Part shown: positions 24,131-36,199 of the stretch, piece by piece
Layout: every line of letters begins with the position of its first letter
Position numbering within the stretch: the stretch's first letter is position 1
Assembly: GCA_033239525.1 (NCBI GenBank)
Contig: BSYO01000003.1
Location: 9,666,001 to 9,730,000, forward strand
Length of the DNA: 64,000 bases
Source of the DNA: Nepenthes gracilis
Lineage: Eukaryota; Streptophyta; Magnoliopsida; Caryophyllales; Nepenthaceae
Reading direction: 5' to 3'
Program-made: the position numbers and the translations under genes
Notes under the pieces: model-generated
What the model saw: the letters and a program-made list of their open reading frames with translations, nothing else
Told to the model about the DNA's origin: nothing
Databases searched by the model: none

Positions 24131-24809
24131 TAATCATTACTAAAACTAATTATATCATTCTTTACTTTATTTCTACCTCTTGCTAAAGAAGTTTTCTCAG
24201 GGCGATTTAGAATTTTCTCTAGTTGGCCTCGTTGATACTATGTTTAATGCTAGCAACCATTCAGTTCCGAGGTTAGTATAATGGGTTTTTTTGTCTTCAT
24301 TATTGTTACTAGGAGTGGATCCTAGAATTTGAAGATATTTATTGAGGTATGTTTTTTGGATCAGGTCCTCAATCTCCTTCTATAATGTTTGACAATATTT
24401 AATACTGTGTATTGGAGATTAGTGGTAATAAAAGTACGCAAACTAATTATCTCTCTCTAGATTCTTGACCGATTTAAGTAACTTTAAAATTTTTTTATTT
24501 CGAATCTACATTAGAACATTTGTCCGGATATCGTTTAATTGGGTGAGGCTTAATGGCTTGTATTCTTTTCGTACTCCCATCTTGGTTTTCTACTGCTTTC
24601 TAAATCCTAAGTGAATGAATTGTTGCTCTCTTCTTTTTACTATTTGAAATCGGTTGATGTCTATATTTTGAGTGTTTTGGCTGCTTCACTTTTTTAGTCT
24701 TATCAGTTGTGACGTACGCTTAGGTGATTGACTTTGCCTCCAGAAATTGTTAGGCTTGATACTTTAAGAAGTTTTTCGATTATATTGTGGTCATAAAGGA
24801 ATTCAACTT
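24131..24809 (-). other. Gypsy gag-protease spacer
   Basis: No frame stays open here for more than a few dozen codons. By position it should hold the end of gag and the start of protease. I cannot make out a zinc knuckle. Confidence 0.4.
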
Positions 24810-25210
24810 CACCTCATTGGTGAATTTCGATATATCCCAAATCTATGAATTGAACTAGGTTAAAAAATGTTTCAAACTTTCCTTCAAGCCTTGCTACACA
24901 CTGAGAAGGTGTCATGATTATTTCTCTTCCCTCTAACTAAGACAAATTAAGGCAAGAATTGCCTTGCAAGTTTTCGAAAAGATCAAATAGAATTTGGTGC
25001 TAGCTTGTTGAACTAAATCCTTGCATTTCCCTTAAGAATTAAATGGAAGTAGAGACATAACGCAAGATCCTCAAGATTTTGGAAGACTAATATTGTTCAA
25101 AAATGGTCCAAGTGGTCCATCAAATCAGTTCTCCCGTCGTAAGGCTTGAATATCGACATTTAAACTTATGAGGGAGCTGGTGTGCCTTGATCTTCCATGT
25201 GAATGGCGTT
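24810..25210 (-). pseudogene. Tat-like gypsy gag fragment
   Basis: The minus strand from about 25200 reads MEDQGTPAPS, then PYDGRTDLMDHLDHF, LILKGNARI, FNKLAPNSI and SFRKLARQFLP, interrupted by stops. This order (YDG-x-x-D-x-x-DH, then LKG-A-x-x-W, then L-x-P-x-SI-x-SF) is the Retrotrans_gag domain of Tat-like gypsy elements. Trp is lost in the ARVWF motif. It fixes the direction and family of the element. Confidence 0.75.
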
Positions 25211-25846
25211 TGGCCTAGTTTAGTTGATTGTTTAGCTGTACTATGCGGAAGAGTTGCTACTCAATTCTTTTTATTCTCTCCTCCACCTCGGTTGTGGAGG
25301 CAATCCCTTTAGTGTTAAAGAACATCTTTAATTTTGAGTGATTAGTAGGAATGCAAGGTCCTTACTTAACAAGGAGAGTTTTTGGCATGCTGCTACATGA
25401 ATCTTCTACCCATACTGAAGGACGTCTTGTGTCTTGGGTATACCAAGGATTACATCATTTGGGACTCTCCTCCTTGGTTTTGAAGTTTTGTCATCCTTCA
25501 AGCTAAGAAGGATTTTTACGAGGAAAGGCTTCTTGTTCATTCTAGATCCTTGATTGATGCTGTATCCCCTTTGATGCAAGTTTTCTTCCTTTGAACCTTC
25601 TCTTAAAAGTAGATGCTTGAGAGTTAGGAGATAGGATCCTATGTGTTTGGCCTTCCACCTTATCCCATAAAGATAGTAGCATCCCTTTTAGGTTTGTAAC
25701 GATTTGACATTTATATTCATTGTCAAACGACGTTTTCTTGATTACTCTACGTGGGGTTATGGCAACGACATGTAATATCCTTTGGCGGCAAACTTACTTC
25801 TTATACCGTAATGTTTACCATTTTTTTCTTTTATTGATGAAACGAG
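25211..25846. other. Gypsy gag N-terminus or leader, unreadable
   Basis: By position this is the beginning of gag and the untranslated leader of the minus-strand element. I see no clear frame. Confidence 0.4.
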
Positions 25847-25851
25847 AATAA

Positions 25852-28027
25852 TGTAAGATTTGAATTTCTAAATTATATTAATTATAATTAATTAAACTAA
25901 AATAATCAAAATTAAAGTTAGAGGATATGAAAGATTGGGTCAAATCTGGATGGCTTGCGTGCCGAATGCAAGCTTGAGGCACGCCTTAAGTGTATAACCA
26001 CGCGCGCATTGTAGGAACGCCTGACACTCACCCGAGGTGTGGTTTGGGCGTAAAATCCAAAGCCTATCCACTCGAGGCGCACTCAACTCACACCTAAGGC
26101 GCTAAAAGCAGAACCTCCGCACTTGACCCGCGCTTGAGCGTCATTTGAATATTTAAGGACTCTGTGCTAAAAAAATATCATTTCTTGATGATTTTGAGAG
26201 GAAGAGGGAGAGAGAGCCGAGGAGAAGGCAAGAAAAGTGGGAAAAGGCTCCAATAGCTCAAATTAAAGCAATCAAAGTGAGGATTTGGATATATCAAGCC
26301 AACGCAAGTACACTCCAAGCTATTCTTTTTCTTATTGCCATTTCTTTGTTAATTTCATGAGTATTTCTTATTCCGATACTCATATACGTTATAATTTTTG
26401 AAGTTATGATGATCGATGTTTATGCATGTTTTGATTTTCGAGGTTATGATGTTATTATGTGCATGTATGTCAATTTTCTCTCAATTTCGTGAAAACATTT
26501 CATGAAACCCACTTTTAAGTTCATTGACAATGTATAAATGGCTTGATTTTTGCAATTTATAATCTAAAAAACTGATATTATACTCCTACATGTTTGATTT
26601 CATAGATAACTTTGTTGCATGTTTAAACAATTGTTGAAGATATATTTTTTATTTTCTAAAATTCCATCATGGCTAAGTTTCGCAAGTATAAGTATGGATT
26701 TATGAAATTTGGAAGAAAACTCTACAATTATATCCAAGAACTATAAATATTTTTCTCCCAGAGTGAAAAAATTATAAAATATGAAGAAAGTGTAGAGTTT
26801 CTCTAAGTTAAATATTCGATCAAGGTTATTTGTTCAATGGATAATATATTTTGGTATTTTTTAAAATATTATAATGATAAATTGACATCCGAATCTACGT
26901 ATCTGTGGGTTAAGAAGTGGCATTTGACCTTATTTATAGGTTTATACGTAGATGACCCACTTTCAGATATTAAATAGAAGTATATGATTTTTAATTATGG
27001 AAAAACATAAACAATTTGGGTTTCAATTATTCACTCCTTCAATTGGCAAAGCTTACTGGCGTTGATCCCTAAAGAAACGTAATATTTAAGTATATTTTGA
27101 TTGTTAAGATTAAAAAAAAAAAATGAGATAAGAAAATTAAAAATACATCATGTAAGTTTTCCAACTCATGTTTATGTCATTATATTTGATTATAATTCAT
27201 ATTTTTTCTGATATATTTTTAAATATTAATTATATATATTCATTGATATATATTGTACTTTATTGAATATTTGACTTACTTTCTTACTATTTTACTAATT
27301 TCTCAAATGAGTTGTACGAGTTCTTATCGGATGAGTAGGAGTGAAAATCGAATGCGTCTAATTTATACTTTTATAGATACTTTATATTAATCTACATTTC
27401 CAGATAGTGATTCATTTACTTAGATGCTATATTTTGGTTTAATTTAACTTCCGAACAATGGGTTGGAATGTTGTAAGCTTTTAAACAATATTTAGACGTC
27501 TAAATAATGTTTTGTGGCTTTTGGTATTAATTGATGTATTAGATGTGTTGCAACAACTTATAAATGAAAGAAACAATATATCTTAATTGATATTTTGAGT
27601 TTGGACAGTAGGTAATATCGGTTTAAATTGGTCGTGGCCTTATGTTATAATTAGATAGCATCTATCCATGGTTTGATTTTGGGTTGATTATCGTTGATGA
27701 TTTTAGTTTCGATTGGTCAAGTTGATAGATGTTTATTACTTCCATATATTGTTGTATATTGATTTCGATATTGAATAGGTATCTTTCCTTATCAAAGTTT
27801 GACGTCGTATTATTTCGAGTTGGTGTCGGAGCCATCGATGACGTGCCAAAGTATTTGGTCCCGTATTAAATGTTGTGTTATTTATGATTAGTCGGTCGTA
27901 TTATTGATGTGGAATTTACGTCTGGAGAGTTAATTGATCATATTACAAGTTAAAATGATAATTAAAAGATAATTAATTATGATTATGGTTATAGTTAATA
28001 ATGAGTTTTAGGAAGTGGTCCGTCACA
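25852..28027 (+). repeat. 2.2-kb solo LTR in the gypsy leader
   Basis: It starts TGTAAGATTTG and ends GTCCGTCACA. Perfect AATAA duplications lie at 25847-25851 and 28028-28032. Like the LTR at 20973-23224 it has a GC-rich block near its start containing CTTGACCCGC followed by TGAGCG, so the two belong to the same or sister families in opposite orientation. The rest is AT-rich with no coding frame. Confidence 0.85.
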
Positions 28028-28079
28028 AATAATTTTTTTGAAGATTTTAAATCGTGATGTGAATGGATGGCTTGATCAC

Positions 28080-28099
28080 ATTCCCATAAATAGTACCAA
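28080..28099 (-). other. Decayed primer-binding site of the gypsy element
   Basis: Directly inside the 5' LTR the minus strand reads TTGGTACTATTTATGGGAAT. Compared with the tRNA-Asp-type site TGGCGCCGTTGCCGGGGA, most differences are C-to-T or G-to-A changes, the pattern expected from deamination of methylated cytosines. This is an inference from position and pattern. Confidence 0.5.
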
Positions 28100-29436
28100 T
28101 GATGTATATTTAAAATTTAGATAACTGTACAAGTTAAAATGTCAGATAATATCTTTGGCTGGTCTGAAAAAATGTGGGTTGAGTCTTTGCAACTATAAAG
28201 TTAAATCTTGTGCTTCAAATAAATTAAACGAGAGGTAAAAGGTATATGAAATTTATTACTCGATATATTTTTTGATATTTAACTTAGTAATTTTTATAAG
28301 AAAAATTGAAAGATACAAAAAGAAAGAGGAAAAAAGATGAGTGTGGAATTGAGCAAGTTAAAAGGATTGTACTTCGATATTCTAATTATACTTGCAATAG
28401 GCAATTATTTGCCAAAATATGTGTGTCTCTCTCCTTGACAAAGGGTATGTAGTTATAACTTAGATGCCAATTGGTCCGTGGGTTTGGGATCACCGTGACT
28501 ATGTCTTAAGCATTGCATTACATTAAGTTTATGTCATTACATTGGTTATATAACTGTCGTTAGGTTGATTTTATAATTGTTTTAATTATTAATATTTATT
28601 TAGTAGTTATTGTCTAATTTAATGCATTTGATTATTCATCGGTTATATATAACCGTTTATAAGAATTAGATGACTTGTCAATTACTTTGCCATGCACTGA
28701 GTCTTCTTGGCCTCTAGTCATTCGGTCACTAAATCTAGGGGTATCATGACGTCAAACGTCAGCCGTTGAATTAAATTAAATTAGATGGTTGACGTTTTTA
28801 ATTTTTAAAGAAAATCATAACTTTTTTATAATTAAAAAAAACAAATTCAAAATATTTAAACAAATCGAGACAATGGCGAAGGAATGCTGGTGCAAGTGCG
28901 ACGGCAGTGATGAGACTAAGGAGTTGAAGAAGGTGACGGCGACCTCATATGACGGCGACAATGTCTAAGGATGGTGGAGGTATTGCATTTTCAATTTTTT
29001 TATTCTATTTTTTAATATTGATTTGGGTGCTACCGACGGTGTTGAGGCTGAATATCTGAAGATGGCGTCAACTAAGAACAGCGGCGACGAGGTTTTATAG
29101 CATTGGATGATGAAATTATCATAAAAAGGTGAACAGTAAGGAGAAAATAGGGTTTATGACGTGGTTTTATGCCTTTAAATAATAATAATAATAACAATAA
29201 TAATAATAATATAATCTTTTTTTAAATAAAAAAAAAAATGCCATCCGTTGGATTTGATTCAATGGCTACTATAAAAAATTATAAGCGTCGCAATGCCAAA
29301 GGCATCGTAGCGCCCCTTAGTTTCTCGGCTAGTCAGCTAGACCTTCAATAAGGTCATTTTTTGAATCAGTTTTAAGCCCAGCTGATCAACTCAAAGTCAT
29401 ATTGGATCGAATGTTCTATTTGGACCATACATAACA
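28100..29436 (-). repeat. 5' LTR of the gypsy element, split by a MITE
   Basis: Parts 28100-28737 and 29317-29436 align with the other LTR (4721-5462), for example over the stretch ending GACCATACATAACA against GACTATATCCAATA. On the minus strand it starts TGTTATG and ends ATCA. The target duplication AAAAT follows at 29437. Many differences between the two LTRs show that the element is old. Confidence 0.75.
28738..29316. mobile_element. MITE-like inverted-repeat element
   Basis: A 579-bp block interrupts the LTR. Its ends are GGGGTATCATGACG and, on the other strand, GGGGCGCTACGATG, which differ only by transitions. A second pair of inverted arms (28766-28805 against about 29236-29285) shares AGCC[G/A]TTGAAT and [A/G]GATGG. 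Flanking TAAATCT and TAGTTTCT may be a worn target duplication. The core holds a GC-rich, GACGGCG-bearing segment and an (ATA)n run, but no transposase frame. A second possible member is at 60761-60969. Confidence 0.55.
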
Positions 29437-31390
29437 AAAATCTTTCATATTTATTTAATAATTCTAACTGTTTAAATTATTATAATAAAGTTCTTTTCTT
29501 GACTACTTAATTATAGCATGGGATGATATGCAAGTATTCAACCTAGGAAGTTAGCATCAACGTAGAGAGGAGGATAAGAATTGATTCCTGCCCTTCCTAC
29601 ACAATTAAGCTGCAGAATCAAATGAGCATAATACAAATTAGACCGTTTAAAATTGAATTTAGATTAAAATTGAACTTAAATTCATGACCATTTTGCTAGA
29701 CTGGTCCAAGGTCAGCCAAACTACTTGGGCCAAAAACACAACAGTACCAATTCATAATTAAAATCTAATCAGCCCAGAATAATCCATAAAATATTTTAAG
29801 TAATTTTATTGAAAAACACACGCTTATGTAAAAAAGAACCTAACAATATAAAATATTTTAAAAATAACACCAAGATCAAATTATGACATAAGTATATTAA
29901 ATAAAGAATTTTTATTTAATATAGTTATTAATATATAATAATATAATTTATTAAGATAATTCTTTTAAAAAATTAATATTTATCTAAAATAAATAATCAT
30001 ATTTGCAAAAAAAAAAAACCTTTTATAATTTGGGCCAAGTTAAGACGATTTATTATTTTCATGATCAAAAAATTAATTGGACATAATTTTTGACAAAAGT
30101 TATCTAAAATATTCATATACTTTAATCAAACTCAATAAAATTTTAATCTTGTTAAGTCAAACCGAACTGATAGCCTAATTTTAATCAAGTTACTACAAAT
30201 ATACCAGACATATAGAAGAGCATACTAAAAACGGCTAACAAAATTCTAATGCAAGTTGAAGTTTTAAAACTTGGGGCAAACAAATGCATTAGATGGATGA
30301 AATAATATCTCCCAGCAATCAATGTTCATTTTATAAGGATAAAAATCGAATTAATTTGAACTGATTTGCTCTTCACTTCAATCAAATTGAGATATAATTT
30401 CTACAAGAGAGCTGTAATCATAGATGTTTGCACAACACCACCATTCATAATTGATCCTAAAATGTGGAAAGCATGCTACAAAAAGTCCAAGAAATCAACT
30501 GGGTAAAGCCCTGAAGCATCAGAAGATAAATCTACCAACAGACACAGAGCCAAAAATGACTTACAGTTTTCCCTGATAATAGTTGTCTTTCTATATCTTT
30601 CCTGCTTTCTTGTTTCTTTTCATATGTCCTACCAATTCAACAGACTTATCATAAACTCAAAATGATTCAAAGATATTGGACTATACATAAAAGCATGTGT
30701 CAGTTCTTCCACAGACACTCAATTTCCAAATTTGTGAATATTAACAGGTCCTGAGGAAGACAAAGACATCTTCACACAGGCAGCTAAGAAGGCTGGCTGG
30801 CTACTTGTGATCTTACTGCACAGGAGTATTTGTGCAACTGGTGCAAAAAAACCAAAGCATGATTAAGAAGCTACAGCTTTGCCCCAAGAGATATCTAAGC
30901 AAAAGTTGCTATTGTAACTCATATGATTCCCAGATCAATTTAGAAATAGTCAGATTTCGCAGCCGTCTGTTAATACGCGGTCACAAAAATAACATTTCAG
31001 CCAAATGCATGGACCATGTGAGGAAGTGAATACTTGTAATGAGGATAATGTTCATATAATGCTGCAAACCCTCAAAGAAGCACAATACAATGCTCAAAAT
31101 TCTCATGCAATGAAACGTGGCTGACACTTTATACGGTCTCAAGGACTGAACAACATCCATATTATTCAACATGGAGACTTGAATTCCCGGATACGATTAC
31201 AAGATGATGCTAAGCACGAAAGGCAACACAGTTCATTACTCTTTTTCGTTTTATTTTCAACTCGCTTCCTTTTTCATGCATCAATACACCCCACTAACCT
31301 ATTTTTTATTGATATTTATTTCTGTTCAAATAAAAGATCTCAAAAGAAGTAATCAAAGGACTATGACTCTATTATTCAGATAAATAGGGG
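29437..31390. other. Intergenic DNA, no gene recognised
   Basis: Mostly AT-rich. From 30470 to 31180 the base composition becomes more balanced, but the small ORFs on both strands (30832-31029 and 30981-31172) lack motifs. It may include the distal 3' UTR of the DUF1639 gene. I see nothing else. Confidence 0.4.
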
Positions 31391-31671
31391 AAAATTTTAC
31401 AATGATAAACGAAATCAGCAGTCACAGGAGAAGGACTAGCATCATAGATTGCAGGAATTTCAACACTTTTTGAAATCCCCGCCATTACCAGGTTACATTA
31501 CCAATCAGTGCCACAATGTTACCAGTGTCAGAAGAGACTGTTAAGCACCGGTAATCCACGTATGATTAGCTCTGCAAAAGCAATTCCCAAACAGAGTTAT
31601 CAAACAACGACATCCAAGTTAATCAATGAGAACTGACCGAACCAATGAAACAGAGAAATAGGAGCGCCGAG

Positions 31672-32763
31672 TTAAGGAAGCACCTTCCCAGCATTAAGAT
31701 TTTCATTTACTTGGTACATATCAGGCGTAATTTCGGATAGCCAGAGTCCAGGAAACAGCGTCTGCCAAAAAAAAAAAGAGATCAAACAGTGAATCGTTTC
31801 CCTATATGGCAACAACATTGACTAGAATTTACGCATAGAGGAGATGAATGTCGGATTGAAAAATCAAAAATCAAACAAGTCAAGTTGAAATTCGCTTACG
31901 TCCAATTGCTTCTGCACACATCTCGATCTCTTTTTTGGTCTTCTCGGCGGTCTCGTTCCCACGATGGCGGAAAAGTCGTGTTCGATGTCTTGCTTAGAGA
32001 GAGAAACAGAGAACTCCGGCCTCGATCTCTTCTCTCCACCGTTACGACCGTTCTCGCCGCCGACCTTACTTCTCAGCCTTGGCAATTTATTTTCATTCGT
32101 CGTCGTCGGCGGAAAATTAGGTTTCCACTCGTCGACTCTCTGACAAGTCCCCCCACCGCTGCCGCCGAAAACGCCGCCGTTCACATCCGGTTCCTTACGT
32201 AGAGCTTTCCGAGTCCTCAAAATCCACGGCCTAATATCCGCCGCCGTCGCCGCCACCGCAACCTCCGTCCTCAATGGCTCAGTTACCTTATCGCCTTCGC
32301 TCAATATCGCGACTTTCATTCTATCCACTTCCGTCTGGAAATCGAGCATCAACTTCGCCCTAATTGCCTCAATTCCGTTATCATAATCGCCGTTGAGCAA
32401 AGACTTTGATCCAATCTCCCGCGTCGGAGGCTGAGATGGCGAGTTTTCGAAGTACTCCGGCTTGGAGAGAGATCTCCGGCTCGTCTCCGGTTCCGACTGC
32501 ATCCGGAACAATTCTCCAGAATCACGATGGATCCCAGAACCGGATGGCGGAGATCGGCGGTAGAGAGATGATATGTGATCGGAATCGGGGACTTTCATGC
32601 ACCGGAGGTGCTTCTGCTTCCCCCACTTCAAACACGGCAGCGAGAAATTGTGTAACGTTCTCGATCTTTGTGGAGTCGTTGTCATGAGCGTTTTCTCCTT
32701 GGTCTTCTCCTCCACGTGCTCTGATTCACCACCGGCAACCACCATTACAGAATAACAACTCAA
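31672..32763 (-). CDS. DUF1639 family protein, two exons
   Basis: Exon 1 spans 32763-31900 and exon 2 spans 31761-31672, joined by a 138-bp phase-0 intron (31899-31762) with a GTAAGC donor and a TTTTGGCAG acceptor. The product has 317 residues. The DUF1639 domain is residues 250-306: FSVSLSKQDIEHDF, then GTRPPRRPKKRSRCVQKQLD, and across the splice TLFPGLWLSEITPDMYQV. The splice is needed to complete the domain; unspliced, the frame ends after 11 unrelated residues. The rest is Ser/Arg-rich and low in complexity, with a Gly-rich patch at about 198-206. A second in-frame Met lies at residue 7. The function of the family is unknown; the basic domain suggests a nuclear location. I saw no further exon after the TAA at 31674-31672. 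Confidence 0.9.
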
Positions 32764-33130
32764 TCAGGTAGAGAGCTCTCTCTCTCGCTCTCCGTAAATC
32801 GCAAATTCCGAAAAATCTCGATTCAGAAACTGCTGAATAGATTGGAAAGGGTTCGGGAGATTAGAGACGCAGGAGAGGAGTGGTAGGATTCCTTGTTTGT
32901 GCGTTCCCTAAAAATCGCCGGAAAGAGAATTTATGAGAGAGTGAGACAACGGATCAAGCCACAGAGAGAGAGAGAGAGAGAGGGCGGTTTTAACGTTCTT
33001 GCTACCCGTGGTCTCTTTCGTTTTGGTTTAACTGAGATGCGGGCTGCCGCTGTACTCGTGGGTGCGCTCTGCGCATCGACCATCCGAAAAAAGGGTATTT
33101 GTTTTTTCCCGGGTAAAACTCGTTGACGAA
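32764..33130 (-). promoter_or_regulatory. Leader and promoter of the DUF1639 gene
   Basis: On the minus strand this region lies just upstream of the start codon. It has a 21-base AG run (CT on the sense strand) at about 32963-32983 and a CT-rich leader at 32770-32800. Such pyrimidine patches are common near plant transcription starts. The GC content is higher than in the flanking intergenic DNA. Confidence 0.5.
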
Positions 33131-34618
33131 CGTAAGGCGATGCGGGGCCTAACCACCGTCCGATCAGGCGGCTTCTTGGTTATTAAATATTATTATTTGT
33201 AGAAAGTATACTTTTACAGTTTTATTTAAAAAATAATACAATTATTTTATTAATATCAAATTATTAAAATAAAAAAAAAATTAAATCCATCTCTTCTATA
33301 AAGAGGTACACGCCTTAATTGTGAAATGCAACGGGCCACATAAGTTGGCCCATAACCCACTGCAAAATGAGGCCCATGATTTTGAGCTCCAACTTTGTAT
33401 TAAATACTATTCCTTTTTCTTAATTTATGCCAAATAGATTACAAAATATGAATAATATGTGAATAATTAGAAAACACTCTATTATTATTATTATTATTAT
33501 TATTTATTTTCTATCTAAATTTTACTAGCGTTTGTCAATAAGGTCACATAGTTTCATACCAGGGGAATGCATCATTGAGCTGCCCAAGACGCCCCTCGGC
33601 CGTTCTATTTGAGATATATTATTATTTTTTTTAACAAATATCATAATATTTTATTATTCAAAAAAAGTAAAATTATTATTTTTGAGTACGAGAAGCACAT
33701 GTTGCCAACAATATCATACCCGAAAGATCGGTTTCATGCAAGCACTCTCACAATACTTGATAATAGGTGGACTTGGGGTGCTAACATTGTACCATTTTTA
33801 TTGTGTGTTTATCGTGTAATGAATTGGCTAATTTATATAAATTTAATAATCTAAATTTTATACTTAAAAAATAGAAAAATTAGTAAATAATTGCTTATCA
33901 AATGTGGAATAATTGGGACGCGATGAATTGTCCTAAATTTTTTATTTTATTCCTCTCTCTTGAGAATTAAAGTGATTTAAAATTAATAAACTTTATCCAA
34001 AATACAACCATCACACATTTGCTTATTATTGCTAAAACATAAGGAAATATAAAATCTATTATCAAATGTTTCTTTTTTTTCCTTTAAAAAATGGTTATTC
34101 CAATTTATTTTCCTCAATTTTATGTAAATTTTATTTTAATATAGATAAAAATTCATACAAAATTGACCACATTTTAAGTTATTTGCTAAAAGACTAAATC
34201 AACTATATCTATTTTAAATCTTGTATGCCAAATGTGTATCAGGTAATAATAATATATAACAAATTTAATGAAGAATTCAACTGAGATATTTTAAAGAATA
34301 CCGTTAGGATTAATTTTTGAATAAAAAATAGCAGTTGGGCGCACAAACCCGTAAGAGCGCTGACTTGATCGCAACGGCTACATAGCGTAGTAATTCCGAA
34401 AGCGCGACCGACCACCTTCCTTTTTCCAGCTCAAGAGCATCCCACCGCTATTCCAAAAGCTTCTGTTTTAAACCACGCAACCCCCACAAAACCTTAAGCA
34501 AAAACCTTTCTTTCGTATGTCGAATTCCCTGTGTCCTTCAAGATTGAATAGAAGAAATTGTCATCAGAAGATCCCCCATTTTTGAGAAAGTCTCTGGTCT
34601 TATGAAAATCTCCATCTC
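33131..34618. other. AT-rich intergenic DNA between two divergent genes
   Basis: Contains an (ATT)n microsatellite at about 33481-33510 and many A and T runs. The last 280 bases become GC-richer and probably hold the promoter and leader of the DUF761 gene. No gene is supported. Confidence 0.5.
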
Positions 34619-35068
34619 ATGGCCAAAATGAGGAAACCTTTCAGTTTGAATCTCGTTCTCCTGCAGAAATCAAGAAGGGTAAAGAAGTTCAAGCTTCTAA
34701 GGCATTATGAGTATAGGTTTGTTCAGGAGTATCAGTTCTCAACTTCCAATACTCTACCCAATGTATACCACAGGAAAAAGTTGAATGACAGGAAGAAGAA
34801 CAGAGCAATCCATTCCATGTTGCTTTTCTTTGTGTGTTTGGGAAGCTTCGCATGTCAAGCAAGAGAAGAGGGTTACTCGATGGGGGCTTTGCCGGCTGCC
34901 GAAAATGCTATAATACTGAGTAGAGAAGATGTGGAAATCTATGAATCAGGTGGTGAAGAAGGTTCTGTTGATGAAAGGGCTGAGAGATTCATTGAGAAAT
35001 TTTATGAGCAGATGAGATTGCAGAGGTTGGAATCTGACTTGCAGCTTGATCAATTGCTTGAAATTTGA
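34619..35068 (+). CDS. DUF761 domain protein, short Arg/Lys-rich
   Basis: An intact single-exon frame encodes 149 residues. The first ATG (34619) gives MAKMRKPFSLNL. The N-terminal half is basic (RRVKKFKLLRHYEYRF, RKKLNDRKKNR). Residues about 65-80 (HSMLLFFVCLGSFACQA) form a short hydrophobic stretch that could be a membrane or signal anchor, though it is flanked by charged residues. The C-terminal signature VDERAERFIEKFYEQMRLQ is the DUF761 motif, known from plant proteins also called cotton-fibre expressed. The molecular role of the family is unknown. The gene points away from the DUF1639 gene, and no transposon lies between them. Confidence 0.88.
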   Translation: MAKMRKPFSLNLVLLQKSRRVKKFKLLRHYEYRFVQEYQFSTSNTLPNVYHRKKLNDRKKNRAIHSMLLFFVCLGSFACQAREEGYSMGALPAAENAIILSREDVEIYESGGEEGSVDERAERFIEKFYEQMRLQRLESDLQLDQLLEI

Positions 35069-36150
35069 AGCTTTTTCAGAGATTGTTGTTCCTTTTTTTG
35101 GTTTTTTTTTTCCTTGTTCTTTCTTATGGTCTTGGATTCTTTTTAATTTTTCATTCTTCTGAGTACTCCCTCAGGAAGTTTTGAAATTAGTAGGGAGTGC
35201 CTGAGCTTTGAATCTTATATTGCAATTTGTTGGGTGAAGGAAATCTTCCTCCATTAAACTGGAGATTGCTGCCATATTTCTGTGTTTTCCACTAAACTCG
35301 AATAACTTCTACGGATGAAAATATAAAATTCAGAAAAAGGGTGTGAGCCGAATCAACATTTAAGAAATTTGTTTAGTTGGTATTTTATGAAGGAACACCA
35401 TTTTTATGATATATCTATCATCCATCTATAACACTAAATATTTCAATGAAAAAAAGTTACATTTATCACAAACATAAATTTTAAAATAATATTTATAAAG
35501 AACAAAATAAAAAATATACATATATATTTTTTCTATTTTTAGGATGTATATTTTATATTATATCTAATTTACTATTTTAGAGTTAGAAAGATAAAATTTT
35601 CTATTACTTATTATAAATTTTATGTTTGTAATAAGATCCAATTTCTCAAAAAAAAAAAAAAGTACGCTTGTTGTATAAGATTAGATTATATAATCTCTAT
35701 TTTGTGATTTTTTTTCTTCTTATTCTCTTAAAACCAACTATTTGGCTCAATTTTTATTGGGACATATTTAATCTCTGCTATCTTAATTGATGATTTTTAC
35801 ACATTTAACCAAAATAACAATTATCTTCTGGATTTTATTGGAATTTGATAAGAACCACAATTAATTTAGTTAGCCAAAGAAATTGATTTGTTGTCAATGA
35901 CCCAAGTTAGAGTCTTGTTTTTTTTTTACATGATTTCTTAAATAATAAAGTCTTATGGTTACACTTTTTGAAAGGTTTATTTTATACAACCGTTTTTTAA
36001 TTTTTGAAATAAATATATTTTTTAAGTAATTAAGATATATATTAAGAAATAAAAATTTGTATAAAAATATCAATCTAAAACCAAACAAAAGAGACTCCAC
36101 TATATCATGGATTAAAAGTCTTATCCACCCCAAAAGTATATATATAAAAG

Positions 36151-36182
<32 letters not shown>

Positions 36183-36199
36183 TACAATAACATTATTCT
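35069..36199. other. 3' UTR, AT-rich DNA and TA microsatellite
   Basis: The first 200 bases are probably the 3' UTR of the DUF761 gene. Poly-A is at about 35648-35661, poly-T at 35917-35927 and a long (TA)n run at about 36137-36180. The poly-T could be the poly-A tail of the minus-strand LINE that begins near 36200, but this is uncertain. The minus ORF 35894-36202 is AT-driven and rejected. Confidence 0.45.

Larger units (their letters stand above)
4721..29436 (-). mobile_element. Large nested Ty3/gypsy (Tat-like) element, decayed
   Basis: A full-length but ancient gypsy element lies on the minus strand. The two ends are diverged LTRs (4721-5462 and 28100-29436), flanked by identical AAAAT at 4716-4720 and 29437-29441. 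Reading the minus strand from the right: 5' LTR, a decayed primer-binding site, gag (about 25200-24810), protease and pre-RT (24130-23225), RT, RNase H and integrase (20972-17070), an ORF running the other way (14986-16030 and 6917-7167), a polypurine tract and the 3' LTR. Later insertions inflate it: a Copia complex (7293-14905), two 2.2-kb solo LTRs, a tandem array and a MITE. Without these it would be roughly 12 kb, within the range for Tat elements. Every coding domain has stops or lost catalytic residues. Confidence 0.85.

Noticed and set aside
28873..28968. Short GC-rich frame starting MAKECWCKCDG inside the MITE
   Set aside because: It has about 30 codons, no matching family and lies inside an inverted-repeat element. 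Chance is more likely than a gene.
31885..32687. Plus-strand ORFs of 105 and 93 codons
   Set aside because: They lie antisense to the DUF1639 exon, whose frame has a recognised domain and valid splice sites. They are GC-rich shadow frames.
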